Positions 51,998 through 60,679 of a stretch of DNA of 64,000 bases are shown one piece after another (the first letter of the stretch is position 1; every line of letters starts with the position of its first letter). The DNA is from Flavobacterium hiemivividum. GTDB lineage: Bacteria; Bacteroidota; Bacteroidia; Flavobacteriales; Flavobacteriaceae. The notes beneath the pieces were generated by a model. That model searched no databases. It was not told the DNA's origin and saw nothing but the letters and a program-made list of their open reading frames with translations. The translations under genes and the position numbers were made by a program. The DNA lies in the NCBI RefSeq assembly GCF_004349145.1, contig NZ_SMFO01000017.1, positions 1 through 64,000 of the forward strand, written 5' to 3'.

Positions 51998-53020
51998 ATG
52001 AATAGAGTAGTTGCATTTGGAGAAATAATGGTACGTCTTTCGACAGAAAGGCATTTGCGTTTTGAACAGGCAAAAACATTTACTGTATCCTATGGTGGAG
52101 GTGAGTTTAATGTATGTGCTTCTTTAGCAAACTATGGTGTTCAAGCCGAGTTTGTATCCCGATTGCCGGATAATGAAATTGGAATGTGTGCCATTAAAGA
52201 AATGCGTAGAATGAACGTAGATTCTAAAAATGTGATTTTTGGAGGAGAACGTTTAGGCATTTATTATCTAGAAACTGGTGCTGGTCCACGTGGCAGTAAC
52301 GTAGTCTATGATAGAGCCCACAGTGCAATGGCAACCATTGAAAAAGGTGCCGTAGATTGGAAAACAGTTTTAAAAGACGCTACATGGTTTCATTGGAGCG
52401 GAATTACGGCTGCTATTTCTCAAAGTGCTGCTGAGGCTTGCCTAGAAGCAGTAAAAATTGCTCACGAAATGGGTTTAACTGTTTCATGCGATTTAAATTA
52501 TAGAAGTAAATTATGGCAATATGGCAAAACCCCTAGTGAAGTCATGCCAGAAATATTACAGTACAGTCATGTTATTTTAGGAGACATTGACACTGCTTAT
52601 TTTATGTTAGGATTAGATAAAGTAAACCCAAATTATCAGGACGAAAAATCACTTCCTTCATTATATACCAAACTTTTTGATTTGTGTCCTAATTTAAAAA
52701 CAGTTGCTACAACATTACGCTATTCGGTAAGTGCTTCGCACCAAAGAATTGGGGGAATATTATTTGACGGAAAAAAGATTTATCAAGCCGCTCTAAAAGA
52801 AGTTACCCCAGTAATTGATCGTGTTGGCAGTGGAGATGCCTTCATGGGGGGATTAATTTATGGTTTATTAGAATATAAAAATAATAACCAAAGAGCATTA
52901 GAATTTGCAGTTGCTGCTTGCTGTTTAAAGCATACAATCGCAGGAGATTATAATTTGGTTACCCTAAAAGAAGTTGAAAATACAGTAGATGGTGATTCTG
53001 CCGGATTAGTGTCTAGATAA
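51998..53020 (+). CDS. kdgK: 2-dehydro-3-deoxygluconate kinase
   Basis: This 340-residue PfkB/ribokinase-family sugar kinase phosphorylates KDG to KDPG. The N-terminal substrate motif VSYGGGEFNVCASLANYG is near residues 29-46 and the C-terminal PfkB signature DRVGSGDAFMGGL near 270, with the catalytic Asp in GSGDA. Length fits bacterial KdgK. It stands just before eda, the next enzyme of the path. Confidence 0.93.
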   Translation: MNRVVAFGEIMVRLSTERHLRFEQAKTFTVSYGGGEFNVCASLANYGVQAEFVSRLPDNEIGMCAIKEMRRMNVDSKNVIFGGERLGIYYLETGAGPRGSNVVYDRAHSAMATIEKGAVDWKTVLKDATWFHWSGITAAISQSAAEACLEAVKIAHEMGLTVSCDLNYRSKLWQYGKTPSEVMPEILQYSHVILGDIDTAYFMLGLDKVNPNYQDEKSLPSLYTKLFDLCPNLKTVATTLRYSVSASHQRIGGILFDGKKIYQAALKEVTPVIDRVGSGDAFMGGLIYGLLEYKNNNQRALEFAVAACCLKHTIAGDYNLVTLKEVENTVDGDSAGLVSR

Positions 53021-53117
53021 AAAATATTTAGAAGTTACTAAGATACTGAGTTGACAAGATTTAGTTCCGTTAAAAAAACTCAGAAAATTAGCAACTCAGA
53101 AACTTAAAAAAACAAAT
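53021..53117 (+). repeat. Spacer with short CTCAG/CTTAG-type repeats
   Basis: This gap between kdgK and eda contains repeated short words (ACTGAG, CTCAGAAA, GCAACTCAGAAACTTA). I recall similar low-complexity spacers between genes in Flavobacterium operons. No function is known to me. Confidence 0.35.
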
Positions 53118-53789
53118 ATGGCAAAATATACAAGACTTGAGGTAGCAGTAGTGATGAAAGAAACAGGATTAGTTCCTTTATTTTATCATGCTGATGTTAC
53201 ATTGGCAAAAAAAGTACTAAAAGCATGTTATGATGGTGGTGCAAGATTAATGGAATTTACAAGCAGAGGAGATTTTGCTTTTGAAATTTTTGGAGAACTT
53301 AATAAATATGCTTTAGCAGAATTACCAGGAATGATTCTAGGAGTTGGTTCTATTACTGATGCGGCGGCAGCTTCACTTTATATGCAATTGGGTGCTAATT
53401 TTATTGTTACTCCAGTTTTTAGAGAAGATATCGCTATCGCTTGTAATCGCAGAAAAGTATTATGGTCACCTGGTTGTGCTTCTCTTACGGAAATTGCAAG
53501 AGCAGAAGAATTAGGATGCGAGATTGTAAAATTATTCCCTGGTGAAATCTACGGACCTCAATTCATAAAAGGTGTAAAAGGACCGTGCCCTTGGACAAGT
53601 ATTATGCCAACAGGTGGCGTTACAACTGAAAAAGCCAACTTAACAAGCTGGTTTGATGCTGGTGCAGTATGTGTTGGTATGGGTTCACAATTAATAACTA
53701 ACGAAATATTGAAAAACCAAGATTTAGCATTATTGGAAATTCAAGTTAGAAATACGTTAGCTACCATTAAAGAAATTAGACAAAAATAA
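53118..53789 (+). CDS. eda: 2-keto-3-deoxy-6-phosphogluconate aldolase
   Basis: This 223-residue class I aldolase splits KDPG into pyruvate and glyceraldehyde-3-phosphate. The conserved Glu is in ARLMEFTSRG near residue 46 and the Schiff-base Lys in CEIVKLFPGEIYGP near 139. The phosphate loop region is PCPWTSIMPTGGV near 160. There is no signal peptide. It completes the lower uronate pathway. A structured foldback element and 200 bp separate it from uxaB. Confidence 0.95.
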   Translation: MAKYTRLEVAVVMKETGLVPLFYHADVTLAKKVLKACYDGGARLMEFTSRGDFAFEIFGELNKYALAELPGMILGVGSITDAAAASLYMQLGANFIVTPVFREDIAIACNRRKVLWSPGCASLTEIARAEELGCEIVKLFPGEIYGPQFIKGVKGPCPWTSIMPTGGVTTEKANLTSWFDAGAVCVGMGSQLITNEILKNQDLALLEIQVRNTLATIKEIRQK

Positions 53790-53828
53790 TATTGCTTTCA
53801 AAAGATTTTAAAGTCTAGAATAAAAGCT

Positions 53829-53921
53829 AAATAAGCGACTTGAATACTGGAAGGAATGATTTAATCCCCAATCCTCATTAAAGGATTAAAACTGATATTC
53901 AGGAACATCGGTCGCTTATTT
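53829..53921 (+). repeat. Three-tier foldback element between eda and uxaB
   Basis: A single extended hairpin is made of three nested perfect helices: AAATAAGCGAC/GTCGCTTATTT (53829-53839/53911-53921), TGAATA/TATTCA (53841-53846/53896-53901) and TTTAATCC/GGATTAAA (53860-53867/53883-53890). The outer arms would also serve as terminal inverted repeats of a 93-bp miniature element. There is no T-run, so it is not a classical terminator. As RNA it would be a stable structure within the operon transcript that may set relative expression of the genes on either side. Confidence 0.6.
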
Positions 53922-53989
53922 ATTCAAACAAATATCATAAGTCTTAGTGAATAAAATAATAAGCTGATAATAAATAGTAAAAGGAAAAA

Positions 53990-55438
53990 ATGAAAAATTT
54001 AAATAGAAAAAATTTAGGATTAGAGAAATTGCAACCTATTAAAGTAGTTCAATTTGGAGAAGGGAATTTCCTACGAGCTTTTGTTGATTACGCGTTTCAC
54101 ACAATAAATAAAGAAGTTGATTTTAATGCTGGTATTGCAATCGTTCAGCCATTGAAAGAGGGTATGGTAAATATGATAAACGACCAAGATGGTCTTTATA
54201 CTTTGTTTATGAATGGAATCAAAAAAGGGGATAAAATTCAAGATATTGAGCTAATTACTAATATTGTAAAAGCTATAAATCCATATACTGATTTTGCAGC
54301 TTATTTGGCTTTAGCCAAAGAAGAGGAACTTCAATTTATTGTTTCAAATACTACTGAAGCTGGAATTGAATTTGTTGATAGTGACACTCCAAATATGCAA
54401 CCACCAAACGCATTCCCAGCAAAGTTGACTGTTTTATTACACGAAAGATTCAAACATTTTAATGGAGATGCTTCTAAAGGATTAACGATCATTCCTTGTG
54501 AATTGATTGATTACAACTCGGAGACTTTAAAAAAATGCATCTTACAATATTGTGATTTATGGAAGTTAGAGGATGCATTTAAAACATGGGTTTCAGATGC
54601 TTGTTCCTATCACAGTACTTTGGTAGATAGAATTGTCCCTGGATATCCAAGAGCTGAAATTGAAGAATACAATAACAAATTAGAGTATCAAGATAATTTA
54701 ATTGTTGCTGCTGAACCATTCTTCCTTTGGGCTATTGAAGGCGGTGAGGCGCTAAAAGGAAAATTACCTTTTCACAAAACAGATTTGAATGTTAAGATTG
54801 TTGACGATATTCGTCCTTTCAAAATGATTAAAGTTCGTATTTTGAACGGGGCACATACAGCAATGGTTCCTATTTCACTTTTATACGGTAACAAATTAGT
54901 AATGGAAACAGTTGATGGAGATTTTACTGGGGAATTTGTAAACAGTGTTATTAGCGAAATTAGAGATACACTAGATATGGATAAAGATGAAATTCAAGCG
55001 TATTCTGAGGAGGTAATGGATCGTTTTAAAAATCCATTCATCAAACATTCTCTTGCTGATATTGCTTTAAATTCTATCTCAAAATTCAAAGTAAGAGTTT
55101 TACCAAGTTTATTAGGATATTATAATGATAATGCAAAACTTCCAACTAATTTGACTTTTTCATTAGCTTGTTTAATTCAATTCTACAAAGGAACTTGGAA
55201 CAATGAGGCATTACCTGTAAAAGACACACCAGAATTAGTTGAAGCTTTCAAAAATGCTTGGCAATTAGGAACTTTAGATTTAGTTGTAGCTAGTGTTTTA
55301 TCTAATACCGAATTTTGGGGAGAAGATTTAACAAAAATCAACGGATTATCAGAAGCTATAGTCTTGGCTTTAACTGAAATCGAAGCGAATGGAATTGAAA
55401 AAGGCTTTGATAATTTCACAAAAACAGTTTTAGTTTAG
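53990..55438 (+). CDS. uxaB: Tagaturonate reductase (altronate oxidoreductase)
   Basis: This 482-residue member of the mannitol dehydrogenase/polyol-specific long-chain family reduces D-tagaturonate to D-altronate with NADH. The N-terminal nucleotide motif VVQFGEGNFLRAFVDY is near residues 19-34 and the catalytic Lys/Asn/His motif KVRILNGAHTAM near 280. Length fits UxaB. The related fructuronate reductase UxuB has a different N-terminus; the operon partner uxaA (altronate dehydratase) supports the tagaturonate assignment. Confidence 0.92.
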   Translation: MKNLNRKNLGLEKLQPIKVVQFGEGNFLRAFVDYAFHTINKEVDFNAGIAIVQPLKEGMVNMINDQDGLYTLFMNGIKKGDKIQDIELITNIVKAINPYTDFAAYLALAKEEELQFIVSNTTEAGIEFVDSDTPNMQPPNAFPAKLTVLLHERFKHFNGDASKGLTIIPCELIDYNSETLKKCILQYCDLWKLEDAFKTWVSDACSYHSTLVDRIVPGYPRAEIEEYNNKLEYQDNLIVAAEPFFLWAIEGGEALKGKLPFHKTDLNVKIVDDIRPFKMIKVRILNGAHTAMVPISLLYGNKLVMETVDGDFTGEFVNSVISEIRDTLDMDKDEIQAYSEEVMDRFKNPFIKHSLADIALNSISKFKVRVLPSLLGYYNDNAKLPTNLTFSLACLIQFYKGTWNNEALPVKDTPELVEAFKNAWQLGTLDLVVASVLSNTEFWGEDLTKINGLSEAIVLALTEIEANGIEKGFDNFTKTVLV

Positions 55439-55458
55439 AACTTCAAAAAATTAGGATC

Positions 55459-57072
55459 ATGCAAAATAAATTAATAAAAGTAAATCCAGCAGATAACGTA
55501 ATTGTCGCTTTACAAGATTTAGTACAAAACGAACAAATTACATTTGAGGGAACTACCGTTTCACCAACAACTGATGTTAAAGCCAAACATAAAATCGCAG
55601 AGAAAGATTTTGAAATTGGCGATGCTATTATAATGTATGGCGTTTTGGTTGGAAAAGCTGCAAAACGGGTGAAAAAAGGAGAAGTAGTTACCACCGAAAA
55701 TGTAAAACACCAAAGTGAAAAAGTTTACGGTAAAAACGGAAATTTAGGTTGGACTCCACCAAATATAGATCGTTGGAAAGATAAAACTTTCAACGGGTAT
55801 CACCGTACTGATGGACAAGTGGGAACCAAAAACGTTTGGTTGTTTTTTCCATTGGTTTTTTGTGAAAACAAAAATATCGAGAAACTGAAAGATATTTTCG
55901 AAAATGAATTACTACCCAAAAAAGAAGTTTCTTATAAAAATTTATTACGCTCTTTAATTGAAGAAAAAAGCGTTGAAGAAGTTACAGATAACTCTCCAAA
56001 GGAAAATCTTTTAGATAATATCGAAGTAAAATTTATCAATCATCAAGGGGGGTGTGGTGGAATTCGACAAGATTCAGAATTGTTAGCAAAACTACTTGCA
56101 GGCTATGTGAACAACCCGAATGTTGCAGGTGCAACAGTTTTAAGTTTGGGATGCCAAAATTTGCAAATTGATATTTTTCAAAAGGCCTTGAAAGAAATGA
56201 GTCCGAATAGTGATAAAGAAATTTTGATCTATGAGCAACAACAAATTGGAACTACCGACCAAATGTTTCAAATGGTAATTAAAGATTCTTATGAAGCTAT
56301 AAAAAGAGCTAATAAAATTGAACGTAAACCTGCTCCACTTTCAAAACTAAGTATTGGTTTGGAATGTGGTGGATCTGACGGATTTTCAGGAATATCGGCA
56401 AATCCTGCATTGGGAATTGTTTCAGATATTTTTGCAGCTTTGGGCGGGAAAACCATTTTGGCAGAGTTTCCAGAATTATGTGGTGTTGAGCAAGAATTGA
56501 TGAATCGATGTGTAGATGAAGAAAAAGCAGATAAGTTTTTAACTCTGATGAAAGCTTTTGAAAAATCAGTTGTAGATGCAGGTTCAGGATTTGACATGAA
56601 TCCATCGCCAGGGAATATTAAAGACGGATTAATTACCGATGCCATGAAATCTGCTGGTGCATCCAAGAAAGGCGGAACTTCACCTATTGTAGATGTTTTA
56701 GATTATGGCGAATATATTTCAAAACCAGGTTTAAATCTTTTGAATACACCTGGAAATGATGCTGAATGTACTACAGGTTTAGTAGGTGCAGGAGCAACTG
56801 TGGTTTTATTTACCACAGGTTTAGGAAATCCGATGGGAAATCCAATTGCACCCGTTGTGAAAATTTCTTCGAACACGGCATTAATTAATAGAATGTCGGA
56901 TATTATCGATGTAAATGCTGGAACTGTAATTACTGGTGAAAAAACCATTACCGAAGTTGGAGCAGAAATCGTAGATTATATTATAGAATTGGCTAGCGGA
57001 AACGTTGAAACAAAAGCAGACCAGCTCAAACAAGATGTATTTATTCCTTGGAAAAGAGGAGTATCCTTATAA
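55459..57072 (+). CDS. uxaA: Altronate dehydratase
   Basis: This 537-residue enzyme removes water from D-altronate to give KDG. The N-terminal SAF-type domain (about residues 1-95, NVIVALQDLVQNEQI) is joined to the large catalytic part. The latter contains GYHRTDGQVGTKN near 112, NHQGGCGGIRQDS near 195 with Cys for metal or substrate binding, and GLECGGSDGFSGISANPALG near 300. This is the full-length form. It is the last gene of the uronate operon and is followed by a terminator. Confidence 0.94.
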   Translation: MQNKLIKVNPADNVIVALQDLVQNEQITFEGTTVSPTTDVKAKHKIAEKDFEIGDAIIMYGVLVGKAAKRVKKGEVVTTENVKHQSEKVYGKNGNLGWTPPNIDRWKDKTFNGYHRTDGQVGTKNVWLFFPLVFCENKNIEKLKDIFENELLPKKEVSYKNLLRSLIEEKSVEEVTDNSPKENLLDNIEVKFINHQGGCGGIRQDSELLAKLLAGYVNNPNVAGATVLSLGCQNLQIDIFQKALKEMSPNSDKEILIYEQQQIGTTDQMFQMVIKDSYEAIKRANKIERKPAPLSKLSIGLECGGSDGFSGISANPALGIVSDIFAALGGKTILAEFPELCGVEQELMNRCVDEEKADKFLTLMKAFEKSVVDAGSGFDMNPSPGNIKDGLITDAMKSAGASKKGGTSPIVDVLDYGEYISKPGLNLLNTPGNDAECTTGLVGAGATVVLFTTGLGNPMGNPIAPVVKISSNTALINRMSDIIDVNAGTVITGEKTITEVGAEIVDYIIELASGNVETKADQLKQDVFIPWKRGVSL

Positions 57073-57101
57073 TGTTGAACATTATTTTTAGTTTAGTTAA
57101 T

Positions 57102-57137
57102 AAAAAGGCTGTTAGATTAATTTCTAACCGCTTTTTT
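57102..57137 (+). terminator. Terminator of the kduI-uxaA operon
   Basis: GTTAGA (57111-57116) pairs with TCTAAC (57123-57128). Flanking GC pairs and an A-run/T-run (TTTTTT from 57132) lengthen the stem. It lies 30 bp past the uxaA stop codon. Confidence 0.7.
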
Positions 57138-57199
57138 AATTTAGTCTAAGTATTAAAAATTGTTTTTAGAATGCACAAAAAATTGATTAAGAAAAGAGC

Positions 57200-57334
57200 A
57201 TGCATGATGAAACTCTCTACTTAATTGTTTCTAAAGCAACAAAGCATTTAGAAACGATGAGGATTTCATCTTGTGCTGAAGAAAAAGATATCAATACATT
57301 TGATAAATTAGTTCCTAACTTAAAACAGAAATAA
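57200..57334 (+). CDS. Small ORF, possible gene fragment
   Basis: This 44-codon frame (MHDETLYLIVSKATKHLETM, then ISSCAEEKDINTFDKLVPNL) from ATG to TAA lies between the uxaA terminator and the convergent lacI gene. Composition is protein-like, but there is no promoter or recognised family. An in-frame TAA lies just upstream. It could be the C-terminal remnant of a lost gene. Confidence 0.25.
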   Translation: MHDETLYLIVSKATKHLETMRISSCAEEKDINTFDKLVPNLKQK

Positions 57335-57423
57335 CAAAAGATCAAAACATAAAAAAATGCACTTCTAAGCTAATTTTTTTAGGGAGAAAATCAGAAATAA
57401 TTCTGTTAATACAATTTAGGGAA

Positions 57424-58446
57424 TCAAATTCTTGTAGATGATTTTCTGATTTGTAATTCGGGATTTAAAACTACTTTCTTCTCTATTTTTACTTTACTGG
57501 TATTATTAATTTGTTCTAAAAATACTTTAGCAGCCATTCTTCCCATCTCTAATGGTGATTGATCTACTGATGAAATGGATAGCTCCATAAATCTTGTAAA
57601 CGGCTCATTACCAAAGCCAAAAACACAAACATCTTTGGGAATTTTTATTCCCCTTTCTCTAAGTTCCTGAATAGCACCTAAAGCGGCGAAATCACTCGAG
57701 GAAAAAATCCCATCTGGTGGCGTATTCAATCCCAATAAGCGTTGAACAGCTTGTCTCCCTGCATCAACACTACTTTTCGTTTGAAGAACATAATCTTCAT
57801 TAAAGACTAAATCATTATCAAGTAATGCTTTTTGATAGCCTTTTTTACGATTTATAAATATTTCTAATGACAGATCCCCCGTTAAATGAGCAATTCGTTT
57901 GCAGCCTTGCTCAATTAGATTTTTGGTGGCCAAATATCCTGCTTCAAAATCATTAATCGTTACAGAGCTAACTCCTGGCATTTCTTTCTTTCTGTCAAAA
58001 AAGATTAAGGGTACGTTTTGTTTAACAACATTATTGATTACGTGATCATTTGCTTCAGAAACGTTTGAAATGGACATTAAAATTCCATCAACTTGCGCAT
58101 TTAGTAAAGCGGTTATGTTTTCACTTTGCCTAACTTCATCCTCATTAGTTTGGGTAATAATGACATGATATCCTACTGGACGTAATTCCTCTTCGATCCC
58201 TCTAATAACCGAAGCAAAGAAATTACTATCAATACGTGGCACAATTACACCAACGTTATGACTTTTCCCACTTCTAAGTGATTGTGCTAATTTGTTTTGT
58301 TTGTAATTCATTTTAGCTGCTGTTTCTAGGACTAGCAGTCTGGTAGCTTCACTTATTTTAGGATTGTTGTTTAACGCTCTTGAAACGGTGGCGGCCGTAA
58401 TATTAAGTGTTTTGGCAATGTCGTAAATTGTAACCTTATCGCTCAT
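57424..58446 (-). CDS. LacI-family regulator of uronate/pectin genes
   Basis: This 340-residue repressor has an N-terminal LacI helix-turn-helix (VTIYDIAKTLNITAATVSRA, residues 5-24) and hinge KLAQSLRSGK. The periplasmic-binding-protein-like effector domain includes VGVIVPRIDSNFFASVIRGI near 66 and GIFSSSDFAALGAIQELRERG near 245. The effector is probably a pathway intermediate such as KDG; that is inference. It lies between the uronate operon and the GH28 cluster. Four palindromes of the type TGTAATCGATTACA, one upstream of its own start, mark its likely targets. Confidence 0.92.
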   Translation of the reverse strand: MSDKVTIYDIAKTLNITAATVSRALNNNPKISEATRLLVLETAAKMNYKQNKLAQSLRSGKSHNVGVIVPRIDSNFFASVIRGIEEELRPVGYHVIITQTNEDEVRQSENITALLNAQVDGILMSISNVSEANDHVINNVVKQNVPLIFFDRKKEMPGVSSVTINDFEAGYLATKNLIEQGCKRIAHLTGDLSLEIFINRKKGYQKALLDNDLVFNEDYVLQTKSSVDAGRQAVQRLLGLNTPPDGIFSSSDFAALGAIQELRERGIKIPKDVCVFGFGNEPFTRFMELSISSVDQSPLEMGRMAAKVFLEQINNTSKVKIEKKVVLNPELQIRKSSTRI

Positions 58447-58474
58447 CTGTCAAGATATTAAATTGAATTATTGA

Positions 58475-58482
58475 CAAAAATA
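58475..58482 (-). promoter_or_regulatory. -7 box of the lacI gene
   Basis: TATTTTTG on the minus strand matches TAnnTTTG about 30 bp before the ATG. No TTG lies at the -33 spacing. Operator 3 lies about 30 bp further upstream. Confidence 0.45.
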
Positions 58483-58512
58483 AGGTATTTTTTTCTAATA
58501 ATATTTGAACAG

Positions 58513-58526
58513 TGTTATCGATTGCA
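58513..58526. promoter_or_regulatory. LacI-family operator 3 (lacI upstream region)
   Basis: TGTTATCGATTGCA differs from the perfect palindrome at two positions. It lies about 30 bp upstream of the lacI -7 box in the divergent region, which suggests autoregulation. Confidence 0.65.
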
Positions 58527-58665
58527 TCAAATCAGTTTGCATTTTTGTTAATTACATCAATAAAGAAGTGATTTGTGAATATTTTTGATGTTTTGTTTTT
58601 AAAAAGCTATTATATATAAATTATAGCTTTTTAAAATGTTATATGTATTCTTTAGGTTAATATAT

Positions 58666-58696
58666 TTGGTAGATAATAAATAATTATATAATTTAG
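58666..58696 (+). promoter_or_regulatory. Promoter of the GH28 cluster
   Basis: TTG (58666-58668), a 20-bp spacer and TAATTTAG (58689-58696; one mismatch to TAnnTTTG) precede operator 4 directly, the same layout as at operators 1 and 2. Confidence 0.6.
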
Positions 58697-58710
58697 TGCA
58701 ATCGATTACT
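58697..58710. promoter_or_regulatory. LacI-family operator 4 (GH28 promoter)
   Basis: TGCAATCGATTACT shares the central ATCGATTAC with operators 1 and 2 and abuts the -7 box of the GH28 promoter. This links pectin hydrolysis to the uronate catabolic genes. Confidence 0.75.
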
Positions 58711-58754
58711 CTTATCCTTTTTATATTATAAATAACAATTAACACCACTATAAA

Positions 58755-60173
58755 ATGTCTATTAAAAAATTAATTCAAAAGTACAATCAGTTAGCAATAG
58801 TTTTTTTGTTAGGCTTTTTTGTTTGCCTAAATTGCACCGCACAAAAAGCAAATCCCTGGAAAGAAATGAAATTGATTACCAAATCAATTAAACAAACTTC
58901 GTTTTCTTCTCAGACATACAATGTAGTTCAATTTGGGGCTAAAGCGAACACTGACCTAGATCATACTGAAATATTTAGAAAAGCTATTAAAGAATGTAAT
59001 GAAAGAGGTGGTGGAGTAGTTCTTATTCCTGCAGGAAAATACAAAACAGGGCCAATTCATTTAGAGAACAATGTCAATCTACATATAGAAGAGAATGCGG
59101 AACTTCTCTTTAGTACTAATCCAAAAGATTATCCATTGGTTAGAACTTCTTTTGAAGGGACAGAATGTATGAATTATTCACCAATGATTTATGCGTATCA
59201 AAAAACAAATATAGCTGTAACAGGAAAGGGGATATTAAACGGGCAAGCTAAAAATGAAAATTGGTGGCAGTGGGCTGGTAAAGGGTATGGACATATTAAA
59301 GGGGCTCCGAGTCAGCAAGATCCAGAAAACAGAGATGCTCTGGTCGCTATGGGAGAAAATAATACGCCAGTTTCTGAAAGAATTTTCGGTGAAGGTCACT
59401 ATATTCGTCCTAATTTTCTTGAGTTTTTCGAATGTGATACAGCTTTAATTGAGGGAATTAAAATTATAGATGCACCATCGTGGGTAATTCATCCAATGAA
59501 ATCGAATAATATAATTGTGGATGGAGTTACTATAGAGAGTCATGGTCCAAACAATGATGGTTGCGACCCGGAATATTCTAAAAACGTATGGATTAAAAAT
59601 TGTACTTTCAATACGGGCGATGATTGTATCGCAATAAAGGCTGGCCGAGATGGAGACGGAAGAAGAGTAGGAATGCCGAGTACCAACATTGTAATTCAAA
59701 ATTGTAAAATGATTGATGGTCATGGAGGTGTGGTTATCGGAAGTGAAATATCAGGGGGCGTGAGTAATGTCTATGTAGAAAATTGTGTAATGGATAGTCC
59801 AGAGCTAGAAAGAGCAATTCGTATCAAAACTAATTCTAAAAGAGGCGGTATTATCGAAAACATATATGTTAGAAATCTAAAAGTAGGAACTGTAAAAGAA
59901 GCTGTTTTAAAGTTAAATATGTTTTATGCTATTTATGGGGATCAATCTGGGACCTTTATACCAGTGATACGCAATGTTAGCTTAGAAAATGTAAAAGTAA
60001 AAAATGGTGGAAAGTATGCCATTCTTGCAAATGGCTATGAGCAATCTCCCATTGAAAATGTAAGCTTAAAAAACGTAACGATCGATAAGGTTGAAACCAA
60101 TTTTTCATTAAAAAATGTGAAAAACATTCATTTCAAAAATACCAAAATCAACGGTAAGAAGATTAGAGACTAA
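58755..60173 (+). CDS. GH28 polygalacturonase-type glycoside hydrolase
   Basis: This 472-residue protein has an N-terminal signal peptide (hydrophobic 13-27, ending near CTAQ). The parallel beta-helix of GH28 begins at VVQFGAKANTDLDHTEIFRK and GGGVVLIPAGKY. The catalytic residues lie in order: GPNNDGCDPEYS (Asp) near 255, FNTGDDCIAIKAG (Asp pair) near 278, GHGGVVIGSE (His) near 322, and RAIRIKTN (Arg, Lys) near 352. It cleaves alpha-1,4-galacturonan or a rhamnogalacturonan-type substrate in the periplasm. It opens the pectin cluster under operator 4. Confidence 0.94.
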   Translation: MSIKKLIQKYNQLAIVFLLGFFVCLNCTAQKANPWKEMKLITKSIKQTSFSSQTYNVVQFGAKANTDLDHTEIFRKAIKECNERGGGVVLIPAGKYKTGPIHLENNVNLHIEENAELLFSTNPKDYPLVRTSFEGTECMNYSPMIYAYQKTNIAVTGKGILNGQAKNENWWQWAGKGYGHIKGAPSQQDPENRDALVAMGENNTPVSERIFGEGHYIRPNFLEFFECDTALIEGIKIIDAPSWVIHPMKSNNIIVDGVTIESHGPNNDGCDPEYSKNVWIKNCTFNTGDDCIAIKAGRDGDGRRVGMPSTNIVIQNCKMIDGHGGVVIGSEISGGVSNVYVENCVMDSPELERAIRIKTNSKRGGIIENIYVRNLKVGTVKEAVLKLNMFYAIYGDQSGTFIPVIRNVSLENVKVKNGGKYAILANGYEQSPIENVSLKNVTIDKVETNFSLKNVKNIHFKNTKINGKKIRD

Positions 60174-60219
60174 TAACTATTAAAACATAACTATCAATTT
60201 TAGAGACCAATTTTAAAAA

Positions 60220-60590
60220 GGATGAAATGCAATGTTGTTTTTTACACTTTTCTTTTTCTTTTGTTAGGTGTTCAGGCGAGCGTACAACCAGGTCAAGGAG
60301 TATCAATAACGGGAAAAGCAAGAAATTTATTTATTGGAAAATCAATTGATTCGAAATACAACTACATGTTTGTCGAAATTTGGCAAGCTGATTAAAAAGC
60401 AGAAGCAGCAACGTTTCACCAAACAGAAACATTCATGAGAGAAATATATTCGGCATATTATTCTTATTACAGAATTAATGATAAAAGTGCTTTAAAAGTA
60501 GCGCATTATTATGATCCAAAGTAGGAAACTGCCGAAGTAAAAACGGCTTATATTGCGGTAATTCCTATATAGCACTTATACTACTAATGT
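60220..60590 (+). pseudogene. Decayed secreted-protein remnant with in-frame stops
   Basis: From ATG at about 60222 a signal-peptide-like start (MKCNVVFYTFLFLLLGVQAS) is followed by about 40 good codons, an in-frame TAA, then a stretch with KAEAATFHQTETFMREIYSA and NDKSALKVAHYYDPK, a TAG, and ETAEVKTAYIAVIPI before further stops. I do not recognise the family. The protein-like composition between stops indicates a dead gene. It may or may not have been joined to the SusD remnant that follows. Confidence 0.5.
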
Positions 60591-60679
60591 GATCTTCTTA
60601 GCTGATTGTCAAACAATCCCAGTAAAGAAATTTGATGATCCAATTTTTCCTTATTGAGGAAATGGTAAAACAGAAGAGT

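Noticed and set aside
56289..56666. Minus-strand frames inside uxaA
   Set aside because: Mirror frames of a highly conserved enzyme; no promoter or domain.
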